Shown here in pieces: positions 17,622-27,400 of a DNA stretch of 64,000 bases. The stretch spans positions 62,001 through 126,000 of the forward strand of contig JAEERP010000004.1 in the NCBI GenBank assembly GCA_016285885.1. The letters run 5' to 3'. Within the stretch, counting starts at the first letter, position 1. Each line of letters opens with the position of its first letter. The notes under the pieces are model-generated. The model did not search any database. It worked only from the letters and a program-made list of their open reading frames with translations, and was not told where the DNA came from. The stretch comes from Paludibacteraceae bacterium. Lineage in GTDB: Bacteria > Bacteroidota > Bacteroidia > Bacteroidales > Paludibacteraceae. Made by a program: the position numbers and the translations under genes.

Positions 17622-20600
17622 TTATTTGACGTGTTTGAACAATCTCTTGGATTCGAACGGAGTAATGAAGATCACATCCTCCAAATTGGCCCTCAAGTTG
17701 GTCATGTAGTAGATGGAATTACCGTTGATTCTGTGGATGTATAATTGATTCTCCTCGTAATTATCCATCTCATGACCGATGTTGGAGCTCCTTAATGCAG
17801 CTGGAGCGTTCTCCTTATCCACATCTTTTCCGTCTCGGTATGGGAGATCCTCCTGCTCGAGTTCCAAGTTCAGCAAAGCGTACCGATTCTTAAACGCCTG
17901 ACTTGACTGCTCGTACAAAGTCTTGTAGTCGCTCTTTTGTCCGGCGAAGTAGGTGCCAGCACGTTCTTCCCTTTCAGGATTCTGTCCGTAGCTTGCATTG
18001 TCTCCCGTCTTACGTACCACCTCTTCGTCTCCGAAGAAGACATGTTTCGTATAGCCCATGGTGTCGTTCATGGAGAAGTACTTGTTGAGCTGGAATTCCA
18101 TGGAAGGCATGTCAATTGAGGAGAAGGTGCTTAGACCGTTCACGTAGACACCCTCCTTGCCACCGCCTGTCGAGATGACAGGGTAACCCGTGTAGTCATA
18201 CCAATACGTAGTAAGGAATCCGCCATCGTTTCTGATTTCCACAGAACCTTCCGGATTCAACACTTGCTCTCTATTCTCCAAGATGAGGTTCCCATCTTTG
18301 TCAAATGAATAAGTTTTGTCCATTGAGCCCTCTCCTGGGAATTCCAAGTTCGATTGGGTAAACGAAACCTCATTAGTAGACGAATAGAGTACAACTTGAT
18401 CTGAGGATAACGTGTACGACACATTCCCACCCTCTTCATTAGAATAGGTAACCTTATCATCGAATGGCTTGCCGTTAAAGATCCATCGAGAGGAAGCGCA
18501 GTCAAATTCCTTATCGAACAAGTTACCAAACAATTCAGTCTCAACAATTGAATTATCTCCTGAGATACGATTACGACTTGTGGCAACCATCGTAACCTCA
18601 TCATCCCGCTCCGAATAAACCTTCTGCACCTTGGACATCTGTTCGTCATCGTAGTTATAGAAGGTCTTCTCTCCATTGCAATAAGAGAGATAGGTTGGCC
18701 GTCCGAAAAGGTCATATCCCGCATCCCAGATGTATTGGTAAGCGTATGATTTCGAACCAGTCACCGTCATAGGGAAGCCACTGAGGTCATAGGTATAGCT
18801 CAACATCTCCTGATCTGGATAGGTCATCCTCATCAGATGGTTGAACGAGTTATAGTCCCAAGTCATCTCATAGGTGCGAATCGGTCGGTTAGGCGCCACG
18901 ATGGAACGACGCACCTTAGTGACCTCACCCATGCTACCGTAGAAGAATTCCTGAACACCCACAGCATCCTCGACATAGGCGATTTGACCAACACGGTTGT
19001 ACTTCGCATTCTTGTCTCCATAGGAGAATTTAACGTTCTTGTACGGGAAGTCTGGGTATTCCACAGAAACTAATTGATTGAGTTCATACTTGTATTTAAC
19101 AATTTCCTTTCCATTCTTAGAGATGGAGATCAGATTGCCTGCATCATCATACGAGAGATTCCTTGTCCCATTTATCGGATCACTCATCAATATGACGAGA
19201 CCTCTCATATCATATCCGTATGAAGTTGATTTTCCGTTCTCATTGATTTGCGTCAAACGACCCATCCTGTCATATGTACGCTTGCAAAGACTATCTTTCC
19301 CATCAATTGAAGAGAAGATTCTCTCCTCTAACAACAGACCATCAAAATCTACATCCTCGATTCTCTCCAAATAAGATGGTGTATTTTTCTTATGCGTAAC
19401 AGTCGCATCATTCATATAATAACTATGCGTAGCTAACAAAGCACCTTCCGCACTAGTTTCCATGGATAATAGTCCATACTCATTATAAGACCTGACGCTC
19501 GACAACTTTCCACCTCTCAAATAAGACCTTTTTTTGTCGATTTCCCCAGCGAATTGTCCGTACACTTTACCATACAGATACATAGGCTCGTCATCCGCAT
19601 AGGTCACAAGATGTTGCTTTACCGGATCATTTTTCGTATATCCTTCCGCATCCACATTTGTAACCGCACGTAGTTGCTTTGTCTGGGCTATTCTACCCAA
19701 TCCGTCGGCGAACACCACTGTTTCTCCATCCAAGTTGGTAACCTTCACCGAATAGGCCAGTTGGTCCGTGGAGTCCTTACAGAGACATTTGGATGCATCG
19801 GCGGAGTCAAGTTTGACGATGATGTCCTTCTTTTTGTCGTTCTCGTCCCATGGCGTGGTGCAGACATTGAACTTATGCAATATGCCTGCTTCGTCAATGC
19901 CAGCGATCTCCTTATCAGGTATCTTATAGAAATAAGAGAGCACCTTCAACAACGACTCCTTGCCGTATGTGTTACCCAAAATAAACTCAGGAGCGTCAGT
20001 CGTAAGCGTATCTCTGAAAGGATAGAAATCGCTGTCGTTCATCGGTGCAGGAGGTACAGCCAATGAGAATTCGTACTTCAAAGTAGGTTCGGCATTCAGC
20101 TCCACCTCATACGGTGCAGTGATGGAAATGACGTGACCCAAGCCGTCCGTATTTTGCTTCATCCTCATACCGTTCCTGTCCATTATGGAACGAGGCACAC
20201 CATAATGGTAGTCGTAATCGTTCAATTCGGTCCTATATCCAAGCGAATTCTCCACACGGTTCAAGTACATGTTGAATCGGCGGTCGTAGAGGTAATCCAC
20301 CTTCATGTTCGCCCCGTTAGCATCTTGTGGATATACTACCTGTATCATATTACCATCCGCATCATATCGGAATGTGGTAGTCACACTATGAGTTGTTTCT
20401 CCATTTTTTTGCGCTATCGAAACAAATTGACTAAACGCAGTTACTCGACTCGGATTCTGTTTGTCCGAATAAAGGAACGCTACATCAAAGATATTACTTC
20501 TACCTTGGAATAAAGTTCTGATAGAGTCTAACAAGCCCCACATACCACCATAGCATTTTTCTTCGTCCAAACGATGGAATATGACCGTCTGTCCGGCCTG

Positions 20601-22583
20601 ATTATTTTCCTTCTCAAGTATTATGGTTCTTAACCAACCGGCCTCAGAATATTTATACTTCAGTAATAAAAATTTGAACTGAGACGAAGATGGGTATTTT
20701 ATTAACTTGCTCTTCAGATTTACATGACTGAACTTTTCTTTCTCACCGACACCATATTCCATGTCGAACGTCTTCATCTTTTCCTCCATCTTTGCATCAT
20801 AAAGCGTAGCTGAAATCAAGTTGCCGCGCAATTGAGGGTCAAGCATATCGTAAGTTTTCACCCAAGACTTAACTCTTTCACGAGTCTGCGGATCCAACAC
20901 GTGGGTCTGCACCTCATCGAATCCGAAGAAATGGGTCGAATCCAAATTCCAAACCTGACGGTTGTAATCGAACGTGTCATGAACAAAATTCTGGATACCG
21001 TTGGAGACACGCAACACGGACATGACCATGATGTGCCCGAACGAATCCACCGGATACTTGATGGGCTCTATCGGCGCATATTCGATGCCGTCTTCTCCTC
21101 CCGCGCTTTGGTACTGAGGCACCTCCTCCTTTGGCAAATCAGAAAGCTTCAGTCGATAGTCCGAAGTCTTGTAATCAAATGTCATACACCCACCCAATGG
21201 ATTGTGGATGTTCCTAATCAACAAGGAACGATCTATCAAGAAAGGCAGCACGTTCTTGTCCTGAGTGTTGCGGTAATATTCCTTACGTCTGCGCACATCA
21301 TCCTTGTCGTCATAATAATCCAAGACATGCGTAGCATAATCCTTTTTCTGGTCATCTATTTGTTTGATTGACTTCAACACCTTCGCATGATTACGGAATC
21401 TTTCGGCAGGCACACCCCTTACAAAATCGAAATGGTACCCTCTCAGGTAATCATATTTGCCAGCTGCCGTGTCACTTTCGTAAAGGAAATCGATGGATTC
21501 AAGCAACTGGCCCAACGAATAGTTCATGCCATAGTTCTTATAATGCACAATGGAATCCGCCCCTTCCTTCTGTTCCTTGTAGCCGAACTTGATGATGGTG
21601 TGCGGAATTTTGTTCGCGTTACCCACCGTGATGGAATCGACGAAAGGCATGTCATTGGAAAGTTTGTACATATAGTCCACATAATTCCCGTAGAAGTCAT
21701 GTTGATATGAGATGTTCCACTCGGCGACTATCGTGTCCGGTACGGCTTCTCCATCTTCAGGCACACTTTTCCTAAAAAGTCTTGAGTTGTTCGCGAACTC
21801 ATCCTTCTTATCCTCTTTCTTGTCGTCCTTCTTCTCCTCGAAGTGGAAAGGATTCTTGACATTTCCGAAGACCATTCTTCTGCCATCGTGGCTAACCAGC
21901 TCCCAGTAGATATAGACGCCCTGCAGTTTCCCCTTCCCAGACTCATCCTTGACCACTTTTCCTTTCTCATCCCTCTCATACGAGATACGGCTATGGCGGA
22001 ACAATTTGCAATCATACGGATTGATTTCCCTACGATACTCAACGTCTTGGTCTTGGTCTAACGCCAACTTTGAATTGTCATTCACAGGGATGAACCTCTG
22101 CCCGTTGAGGAAACATGCCCCGTAATTCTCCTTCCAGTTCTCGACGGTGGTGTCCACCACCACCTTGGGGAGAAGCATATCCCAGCCCATGCCGAGCAAT
22201 CCGTAGCCGCCACGGCTGTCGTAGGACAAGTTGAAGTCGGGAGCCTCCCCGTTTTTCGCCGGGGGGAACTCGAAATCATAAGCCAACTTGACAGTGCCTT
22301 GGCTGTTCGCATACGGCGGTTTGATCAGGGTCACCTTCTCTATCGGATTGGGGATCGGACGGTCATTGATCATGCCAGGGGTGAAACCGATCGGCGCCTT
22401 TAGCATCGGCATGTTGAGCGTCTTGCTCGCAATCGATTCAACATCAACTGTCTTATATTCAAGCTGTTCTATCTCCTCATCCACAGGAAGGATGGGTGAC
22501 ATCCGCTCTATTTCCTGGGCGAACGCCCCGGAAAGGAAAAACGGGCAAAATACGGATGCTATGAAATATAAATGCTTCTTCAT
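17622..22583 (-). CDS. SpvB/RHS-repeat protein without RHS core, 1653 aa
   Basis: A signal peptide (MKKHLYFIASVFCPFFLSGAFAQ) is followed by an SpvB-type segment (PPAKNGEAPDFNLSYDSRGG near residue 109). A middle region with charged linkers comes next, then RHS/YD repeats from about 777 (DYDYHYGVPRS) to about 1560, including a spacer shared in form with the 3192-residue protein (VQEFFYGSMGEVTK). Unlike that protein it stops where the RHS core should begin. The last residues only faintly recall the YHPDHLGS segment, and there is no DPxG motif, toxin tip or FG-GAP series. It lies 61 bp before the 3192-residue gene and 22 bp after the 599-residue gene. It could be a shell partner or scaffold for its neighbour, or a copy that lost its 3' end. 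The frame is intact, which favours function. Confidence 0.85.
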   Translation of the reverse strand: MKKHLYFIASVFCPFFLSGAFAQEIERMSPILPVDEEIEQLEYKTVDVESIASKTLNMPMLKAPIGFTPGMINDRPIPNPIEKVTLIKPPYANSQGTVKLAYDFEFPPAKNGEAPDFNLSYDSRGGYGLLGMGWDMLLPKVVVDTTVENWKENYGACFLNGQRFIPVNDNSKLALDQDQDVEYRREINPYDCKLFRHSRISYERDEKGKVVKDESGKGKLQGVYIYWELVSHDGRRMVFGNVKNPFHFEEKKDDKKEDKKDEFANNSRLFRKSVPEDGEAVPDTIVAEWNISYQHDFYGNYVDYMYKLSNDMPFVDSITVGNANKIPHTIIKFGYKEQKEGADSIVHYKNYGMNYSLGQLLESIDFLYESDTAAGKYDYLRGYHFDFVRGVPAERFRNHAKVLKSIKQIDDQKKDYATHVLDYYDDKDDVRRRKEYYRNTQDKNVLPFLIDRSLLIRNIHNPLGGCMTFDYKTSDYRLKLSDLPKEEVPQYQSAGGEDGIEYAPIEPIKYPVDSFGHIMVMSVLRVSNGIQNFVHDTFDYNRQVWNLDSTHFFGFDEVQTHVLDPQTRERVKSWVKTYDMLDPQLRGNLISATLYDAKMEEKMKTFDMEYGVGEKEKFSHVNLKSKLIKYPSSSQFKFLLLKYKYSEAGWLRTIILEKENNQAGQTVIFHRLDEEKCYGGMWGLLDSIRTLFQGRSNIFDVAFLYSDKQNPSRVTAFSQFVSIAQKNGETTHSVTTTFRYDADGNMIQVVYPQDANGANMKVDYLYDRRFNMYLNRVENSLGYRTELNDYDYHYGVPRSIMDRNGMRMKQNTDGLGHVISITAPYEVELNAEPTLKYEFSLAVPPAPMNDSDFYPFRDTLTTDAPEFILGNTYGKESLLKVLSYFYKIPDKEIAGIDEAGILHKFNVCTTPWDENDKKKDIIVKLDSADASKCLCKDSTDQLAYSVKVTNLDGETVVFADGLGRIAQTKQLRAVTNVDAEGYTKNDPVKQHLVTYADDEPMYLYGKVYGQFAGEIDKKRSYLRGGKLSSVRSYNEYGLLSMETSAEGALLATHSYYMNDATVTHKKNTPSYLERIEDVDFDGLLLEERIFSSIDGKDSLCKRTYDRMGRLTQINENGKSTSYGYDMRGLVILMSDPINGTRNLSYDDAGNLISISKNGKEIVKYKYELNQLVSVEYPDFPYKNVKFSYGDKNAKYNRVGQIAYVEDAVGVQEFFYGSMGEVTKVRRSIVAPNRPIRTYEMTWDYNSFNHLMRMTYPDQEMLSYTYDLSGFPMTVTGSKSYAYQYIWDAGYDLFGRPTYLSYCNGEKTFYNYDDEQMSKVQKVYSERDDEVTMVATSRNRISGDNSIVETELFGNLFDKEFDCASSRWIFNGKPFDDKVTYSNEEGGNVSYTLSSDQVVLYSSTNEVSFTQSNLEFPGEGSMDKTYSFDKDGNLILENREQVLNPEGSVEIRNDGGFLTTYWYDYTGYPVISTGGGKEGVYVNGLSTFSSIDMPSMEFQLNKYFSMNDTMGYTKHVFFGDEEVVRKTGDNASYGQNPEREERAGTYFAGQKSDYKTLYEQSSQAFKNRYALLNLELEQEDLPYRDGKDVDKENAPAALRSSNIGHEMDNYEENQLYIHRINGNSIYYMTNLRANLEDVIFITPFESKRLFKHVK

Positions 22584-22605
22584 CTTTTCAGAATACTATT
22601 CTTGA

Positions 22606-24405
22606 TTACTTAATCAATATTTTTCCAGAGAATGTGTTGCGGGTCTTTTTGGTGATCATATCCACCGCGTATACACCTTTTGCTGGCACTTTTACGATTT
22701 TCTCGGACTCTCCCTTGTCAGGTCTCATGGTGACTTCCGTCACGTAGCGGCCCATCATGTCGAAGACGAGGAAGGAAACAGGTTCCGGCTCATCCATTTC
22801 AAGACGGATTGCGAACTGTTTTTCTTCGTTCTTAGGATTTGAATACATGTACCACTTAAATGCGGTTTCGTTCTTGACGTCCTTCACCTTGTCGTCGTTC
22901 TCTTTGATCTCCATTTCGTCGACAACTGTCAGGTTCTTGATAGGAACGATGTTCTCATCCTCTTTGTCGTTAGGCACGAATGTTGGTTTGAAGTCCGGGT
23001 TTGGTTCGCCCTTGTAGGCGAATGTGAACTTCATCTCCGGATTGTCCCACTTTACGTTGTTAAAGATTACCTTTTTTCTTTCCGCATCTACGGCAGATAC
23101 TGGATAGTAAACCAATCCCGTATTGGAAGCCTCGAATTTGTCGGAAGGGTTTGAGCTGACAACCAAGAAAATCTCTCTTGTCTTGGCTCCCGCTTCATCC
23201 ACGTAATATCCGAAAATGGCGTCTTCCGTCAAGTTGTATCCCAACTCCACGGTGTGTGGCGCCTCTTGCTGCGGATTGATGACGTTCACCATCCATTCAC
23301 GTGGCATGTATTGGTATGTGGCTTTGTATGCTTTGATCTCCTCTGCTGTCGCATCGCTCTTCAATTGTGCAGGTTTGGTCCCCGCGTTGTTGTCCCCGAT
23401 GACTACGAAGCAGCTGTCCACCATCTGTGAATTGTCGGTGAAACCGGCTACCAGCAAGTTGTACTCTGAGGACTTATTCAAAGAGCTATGGTTGAAGTAG
23501 GTGTCATCCAATCCATATACATTCTCCTCATATGATGTTGTGGCGTATTGTTGGCTGAATGCGCTTTTGTCATCCCTGCCGTAGGCGAAGACTCTATTTC
23601 CGCCCCATCCCATATCGATCTTGTCCTTCCATCTTGTCATGTAGACACCATCAAGCGAGATGCCATATTTGAAGGCCAAATATGTCTCTACCACTTGTCT
23701 GTCTGATTCTTCAAGGGTGCGTCCGTATGCGATAAGCTCAGACAAGAAGCCTTGTACTTGACCCTCTGGATCTTGAACAGGGTATTCTCCCATGTCGCCA
23801 GTACGTTTCACTGCGGTACCGAGGTCGATCTTCGAATCTTTGGAAGCCCAAATAGAGTAGTCAGGGGTGGTCGCCCTTTCGTAGGCGATTATCTTAACCC
23901 TGCTGATGTCGTCACCCACACCATTTGAGATGAACCCTTGGAATTGAAACGAAGTGGAAGCCACATCTTGTTTCGTGTGGAATAATTTGTTACGGGTGAG
24001 CAATACACCCTTTTCTCCCTCCACTTTGTAAAGCATCGTGTTTTTGTAGTTCTCGGGTTGTGTGAATCCGTAAACGCCGAACACTGTCATCTGCGAAAGG
24101 TCAACCCCTTGCACGTCGACACTCCATGGATCTGTAGAGTAGAACGGTATAGCAGGGTTGAAGTTGTAGGTGTTGATCTTAGCTCTGGAGACTGGCTCCT
24201 TCGCTTTGCCGTCTTTGTAGTCATAAACCGTTCTGTCCGGGTCCACCATGTTGTACCATTGGTAATCCCCGTCTGGAAGAGTTTTGTCCACCGCATCAGT
24301 TTTCAGCCACAGCAAAGGTGACTTCACGTCGCCCGGAACGGCTCCATATGCCCATGAGCTTCCCATTCCGCACATTAGAAGAAGAAAAAAATACTTACGC
24401 CACAT
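22606..24405 (-). CDS. LamG-like (DUF8202-type) T9SS cargo protein, 599 aa
   Basis: A signal peptide (MWRKYFFLLLMCGMGSSWAYG) leads into a jelly-roll-like N-terminal region beginning SPLLWLKTDAV. It contains the typical stretch ELIAYGRTLEESDRQVVETY followed by LAFKYGISL (about residues 215-250). This is the signature of the LamG-like domain found in many Bacteroidota surface proteins. The last 80 residues form a type A T9SS sorting domain: VSFLVFDMMGRYVTEVTM, then KGVYAVDMITKK and a final SGKILIK. The protein should therefore cross the outer membrane through the T9SS and be anchored or released at the surface. It lies 36 bp after the giant beta-helix gene and 22 bp before the 1653-residue SpvB/RHS gene. 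The ligand is unknown. Confidence 0.85.
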   Translation of the reverse strand: MWRKYFFLLLMCGMGSSWAYGAVPGDVKSPLLWLKTDAVDKTLPDGDYQWYNMVDPDRTVYDYKDGKAKEPVSRAKINTYNFNPAIPFYSTDPWSVDVQGVDLSQMTVFGVYGFTQPENYKNTMLYKVEGEKGVLLTRNKLFHTKQDVASTSFQFQGFISNGVGDDISRVKIIAYERATTPDYSIWASKDSKIDLGTAVKRTGDMGEYPVQDPEGQVQGFLSELIAYGRTLEESDRQVVETYLAFKYGISLDGVYMTRWKDKIDMGWGGNRVFAYGRDDKSAFSQQYATTSYEENVYGLDDTYFNHSSLNKSSEYNLLVAGFTDNSQMVDSCFVVIGDNNAGTKPAQLKSDATAEEIKAYKATYQYMPREWMVNVINPQQEAPHTVELGYNLTEDAIFGYYVDEAGAKTREIFLVVSSNPSDKFEASNTGLVYYPVSAVDAERKKVIFNNVKWDNPEMKFTFAYKGEPNPDFKPTFVPNDKEDENIVPIKNLTVVDEMEIKENDDKVKDVKNETAFKWYMYSNPKNEEKQFAIRLEMDEPEPVSFLVFDMMGRYVTEVTMRPDKGESEKIVKVPAKGVYAVDMITKKTRNTFSGKILIK

Positions 24406-24441
24406 CTTATTTCTTGTTTTAGTTATTATCTATATTGTTTA

Positions 24442-27400
24442 TTAATAATTCTTATCCAATCTGGTGATGTACAAGTATGTCACATGAATCTTGCTACCCG
24501 TCTTCACCGTCATGATGAATGGTTCTCTAGGATCATGATCCAGTTCGAAGAGACGCAAGTCTGCCAAATTAACCGTCATCTTGCCTTCTCTGTCTCTGTA
24601 AGTCATGTCCGCGTCGCGAACCAATCTTCCTTGGAGGTCGGTTACGATCACCCTCACGTCACATCTGTATGGTACAGTGAAGGAGATGTATTGAGTCTCG
24701 TACGTCAACTTATGCTCTTTCGGAAGATCCAGGAGATCCTCGCAATCCGTCAACGGAATCTCGTACGCACCCATACATGTGGTGCTGATACGTTTGTATT
24801 GACGTTGGTCTGCTGTCACAGTCGTTTTCTCCAATGGCAATCGGATGATTGATATACCATCGTCCAATCTGTCTGACTTGAGGGCTACCGTTTGCGTGTA
24901 TCCTCCGTTGTCACGTAGGGCAGGGATGAATCTATTTCCTGCGTTCCAACCATCCAAGATGCTTGTGTATCTACCCAACATCTTCATGTTGGTTTCTGGC
25001 AACTCTTGTTGAAGATCCAACAAGTTGTACTTGTATATGCTGCCGTTGGTGTTCGTGCATACGTGGGACAATTCGCTCACGTTCTCGTTTCCTACGATCA
25101 GGTTTCCTGTGATTTCAGTAGAAACATTGTTTCCACGCACGTTAAACAATGAGGATAGGCTTGTGCCGATCTCGTTGTTCACTATCGTGTTGTTTACGAT
25201 TCGAACCTTTCCACTGCTTGGAAGAATTATCAGATTCTCTTTAGCGTAGTTGTTCACCAATGTTGAATTCTCCAAGACGAATAAGGTAGGATTTATGCCA
25301 TGGTAATCACACGTCAACATGTCATTGTATCCACCGAGGATATCCGTGATCGTCGTGTTGCGGATGATTATCTCCGTGGCCACACCTCCGAACAATGTGG
25401 ATGGAGCGCCTCCGATAGAAACCTTTCTGAAGAGACAGGTGTCGACATGCAATGATTTAACATAATGCACAGGGTCTGACATCTCCTCGAACGAACATCT
25501 GTTCAGGGTCAAGTTGGTTGCTGAATGGTCGCCAACGAATCCGTAACCGTAGTTGAGTACGATACCGTCGAGTTTGACCTCTTCCGCTTTTGCGTTTGCG
25601 ATAAACAATCCTCTGAAGGATCCGACGAACGCTTCATTGTCGATATGCATGCTGTACAACCTTGGAGAGGTCGACTCAACCATCTTGTTGTTCTCCTGGT
25701 TGCTGGAAGCGGTGAATACCGTGCGGTATTTCTTAGGGTTGCTAGGAACCGTCTCGTCCAACTCGTCCTTAGCGTATCCACCTATGATGGTCACGTTGTT
25801 GTTAATTTCGTAGTAGCAACGTTTGGACACTTTCTCGTAATACGCGTTGAAGTATGGACGATAGCGGCCTTCAGCCACATGGAACACAACTCCTGCCTTC
25901 GCCAGTGGAAGGTAAGTGGCGAATTCCACGCTGTCTATCGCATTGTCCCAATCCACACCCGTGTGTGCGGAACGTCCATCCATGGTCACATAATACTCTG
26001 CGCCGCCTGGGTGAACAAAGACCACATGGTTCACTACCTTGTCGCAACCAAATTCGTTCACCTCTCTGTTGGATGTACGGAACACACCGACCTTTTCGTA
26101 AGTGACACCAGCGTATGTCTCTCCTTGAAGGATGTGTGCGGTGTCTTTCTCCAGCGTGTACTCCGATACGAATATTGGTACTATATCAGAGATGGAGTTG
26201 CATTTGCTCATCTCTCCCTCGACACCTGCGGACGATACAACGCATCTGTAATAACCGTTAACTGCGCTGGTCATGTCTTTGAGCTCGTAGTTCTTTCCTG
26301 TACCTACCTTCACCCAACCATCCAGATCATATGTCTCCTTATCGTTGCGGAACCATGTGTAGTTGACAGGCTCCAGATAAGATGGATCGCCGGAATAATT
26401 GGCTGTAAGTGTATAGTTCGTGTGCTTGCAGAGAGGTTCCGTTGGACGGTTCACGTCTACTTGAGCCTTACACAAGCGAACGATGATATCGTCTAATGCG
26501 AAGTCGTTTCCTTGGTGTCCGCCCTCGGAATAGATCTTGAACATTACGGAAGATGCGCCTTGAGGAACGGAGAAGGTTACGCTATACTCTTTCCACTCGT
26601 TCACTGTCTTGTCGATAACAACCTCTGTTCTTTCCGTGAGAGGATTGCCAGCCATGTCTTCTACTGACATGTAGAGGATAGTGTTGTCGCTAGCGTAAAG
26701 AGGGCGAGCCGACATAGACAACGACAAGTTCGTGTTCTCGCAGAGATCGTTGATCTCTCTCTGGTAGAAGGTCGTTGGCTTGCTAGCCATGTCGATAGAC
26801 ATGAAGTAACCTCTTTGTATATCTCCCAAGTAAGTTTCGTCATCAAAGTCAGCATACCATCCTTCGTATATGTGGCTTTCTCTATATCCAGGTTGTCTTC
26901 TGTATGCCTCCTTCAACAATGCGTAGCATCCCGTCTGCATGTAGTCGTTCAACGCCAACGGACAGTCGCCTGCGCATGGCAATGAGCAGAGTCCCTCTTT
27001 CAGACCATTCTCGCTGTATAATGCGTCTGAAGGGTTGTTGCCGCCGAAGTCTTCCTTGAACAAGATGGACTCATAGACACACTCGATAGGATCAGAAGGT
27101 ATGTACTCGTACGCACCCATACAAGTGGATACCAATCTAGCTACACCACGTTGGTCTTGCTCCACTGTCGTTTCGGAGAGTAGGAAGCGGATGCTGGTCT
27201 TGTCCGTCAATCTATCCTTCTTCAGGGCAATTGTAGGAGTGAAGCCACCGTTGTTCTTGATCTCTGGAGCGAAGAGGCTCGTGGATGGATCGTATGTGCC
27301 GAAGAAGATGTCGTTGATGCTAGCATATTGCTTGATAGCGTCAAGGCCTTCTTCGATGATCTCATATTCGTCAGTCTTGTACTTGTCTACGAAATAGTCA

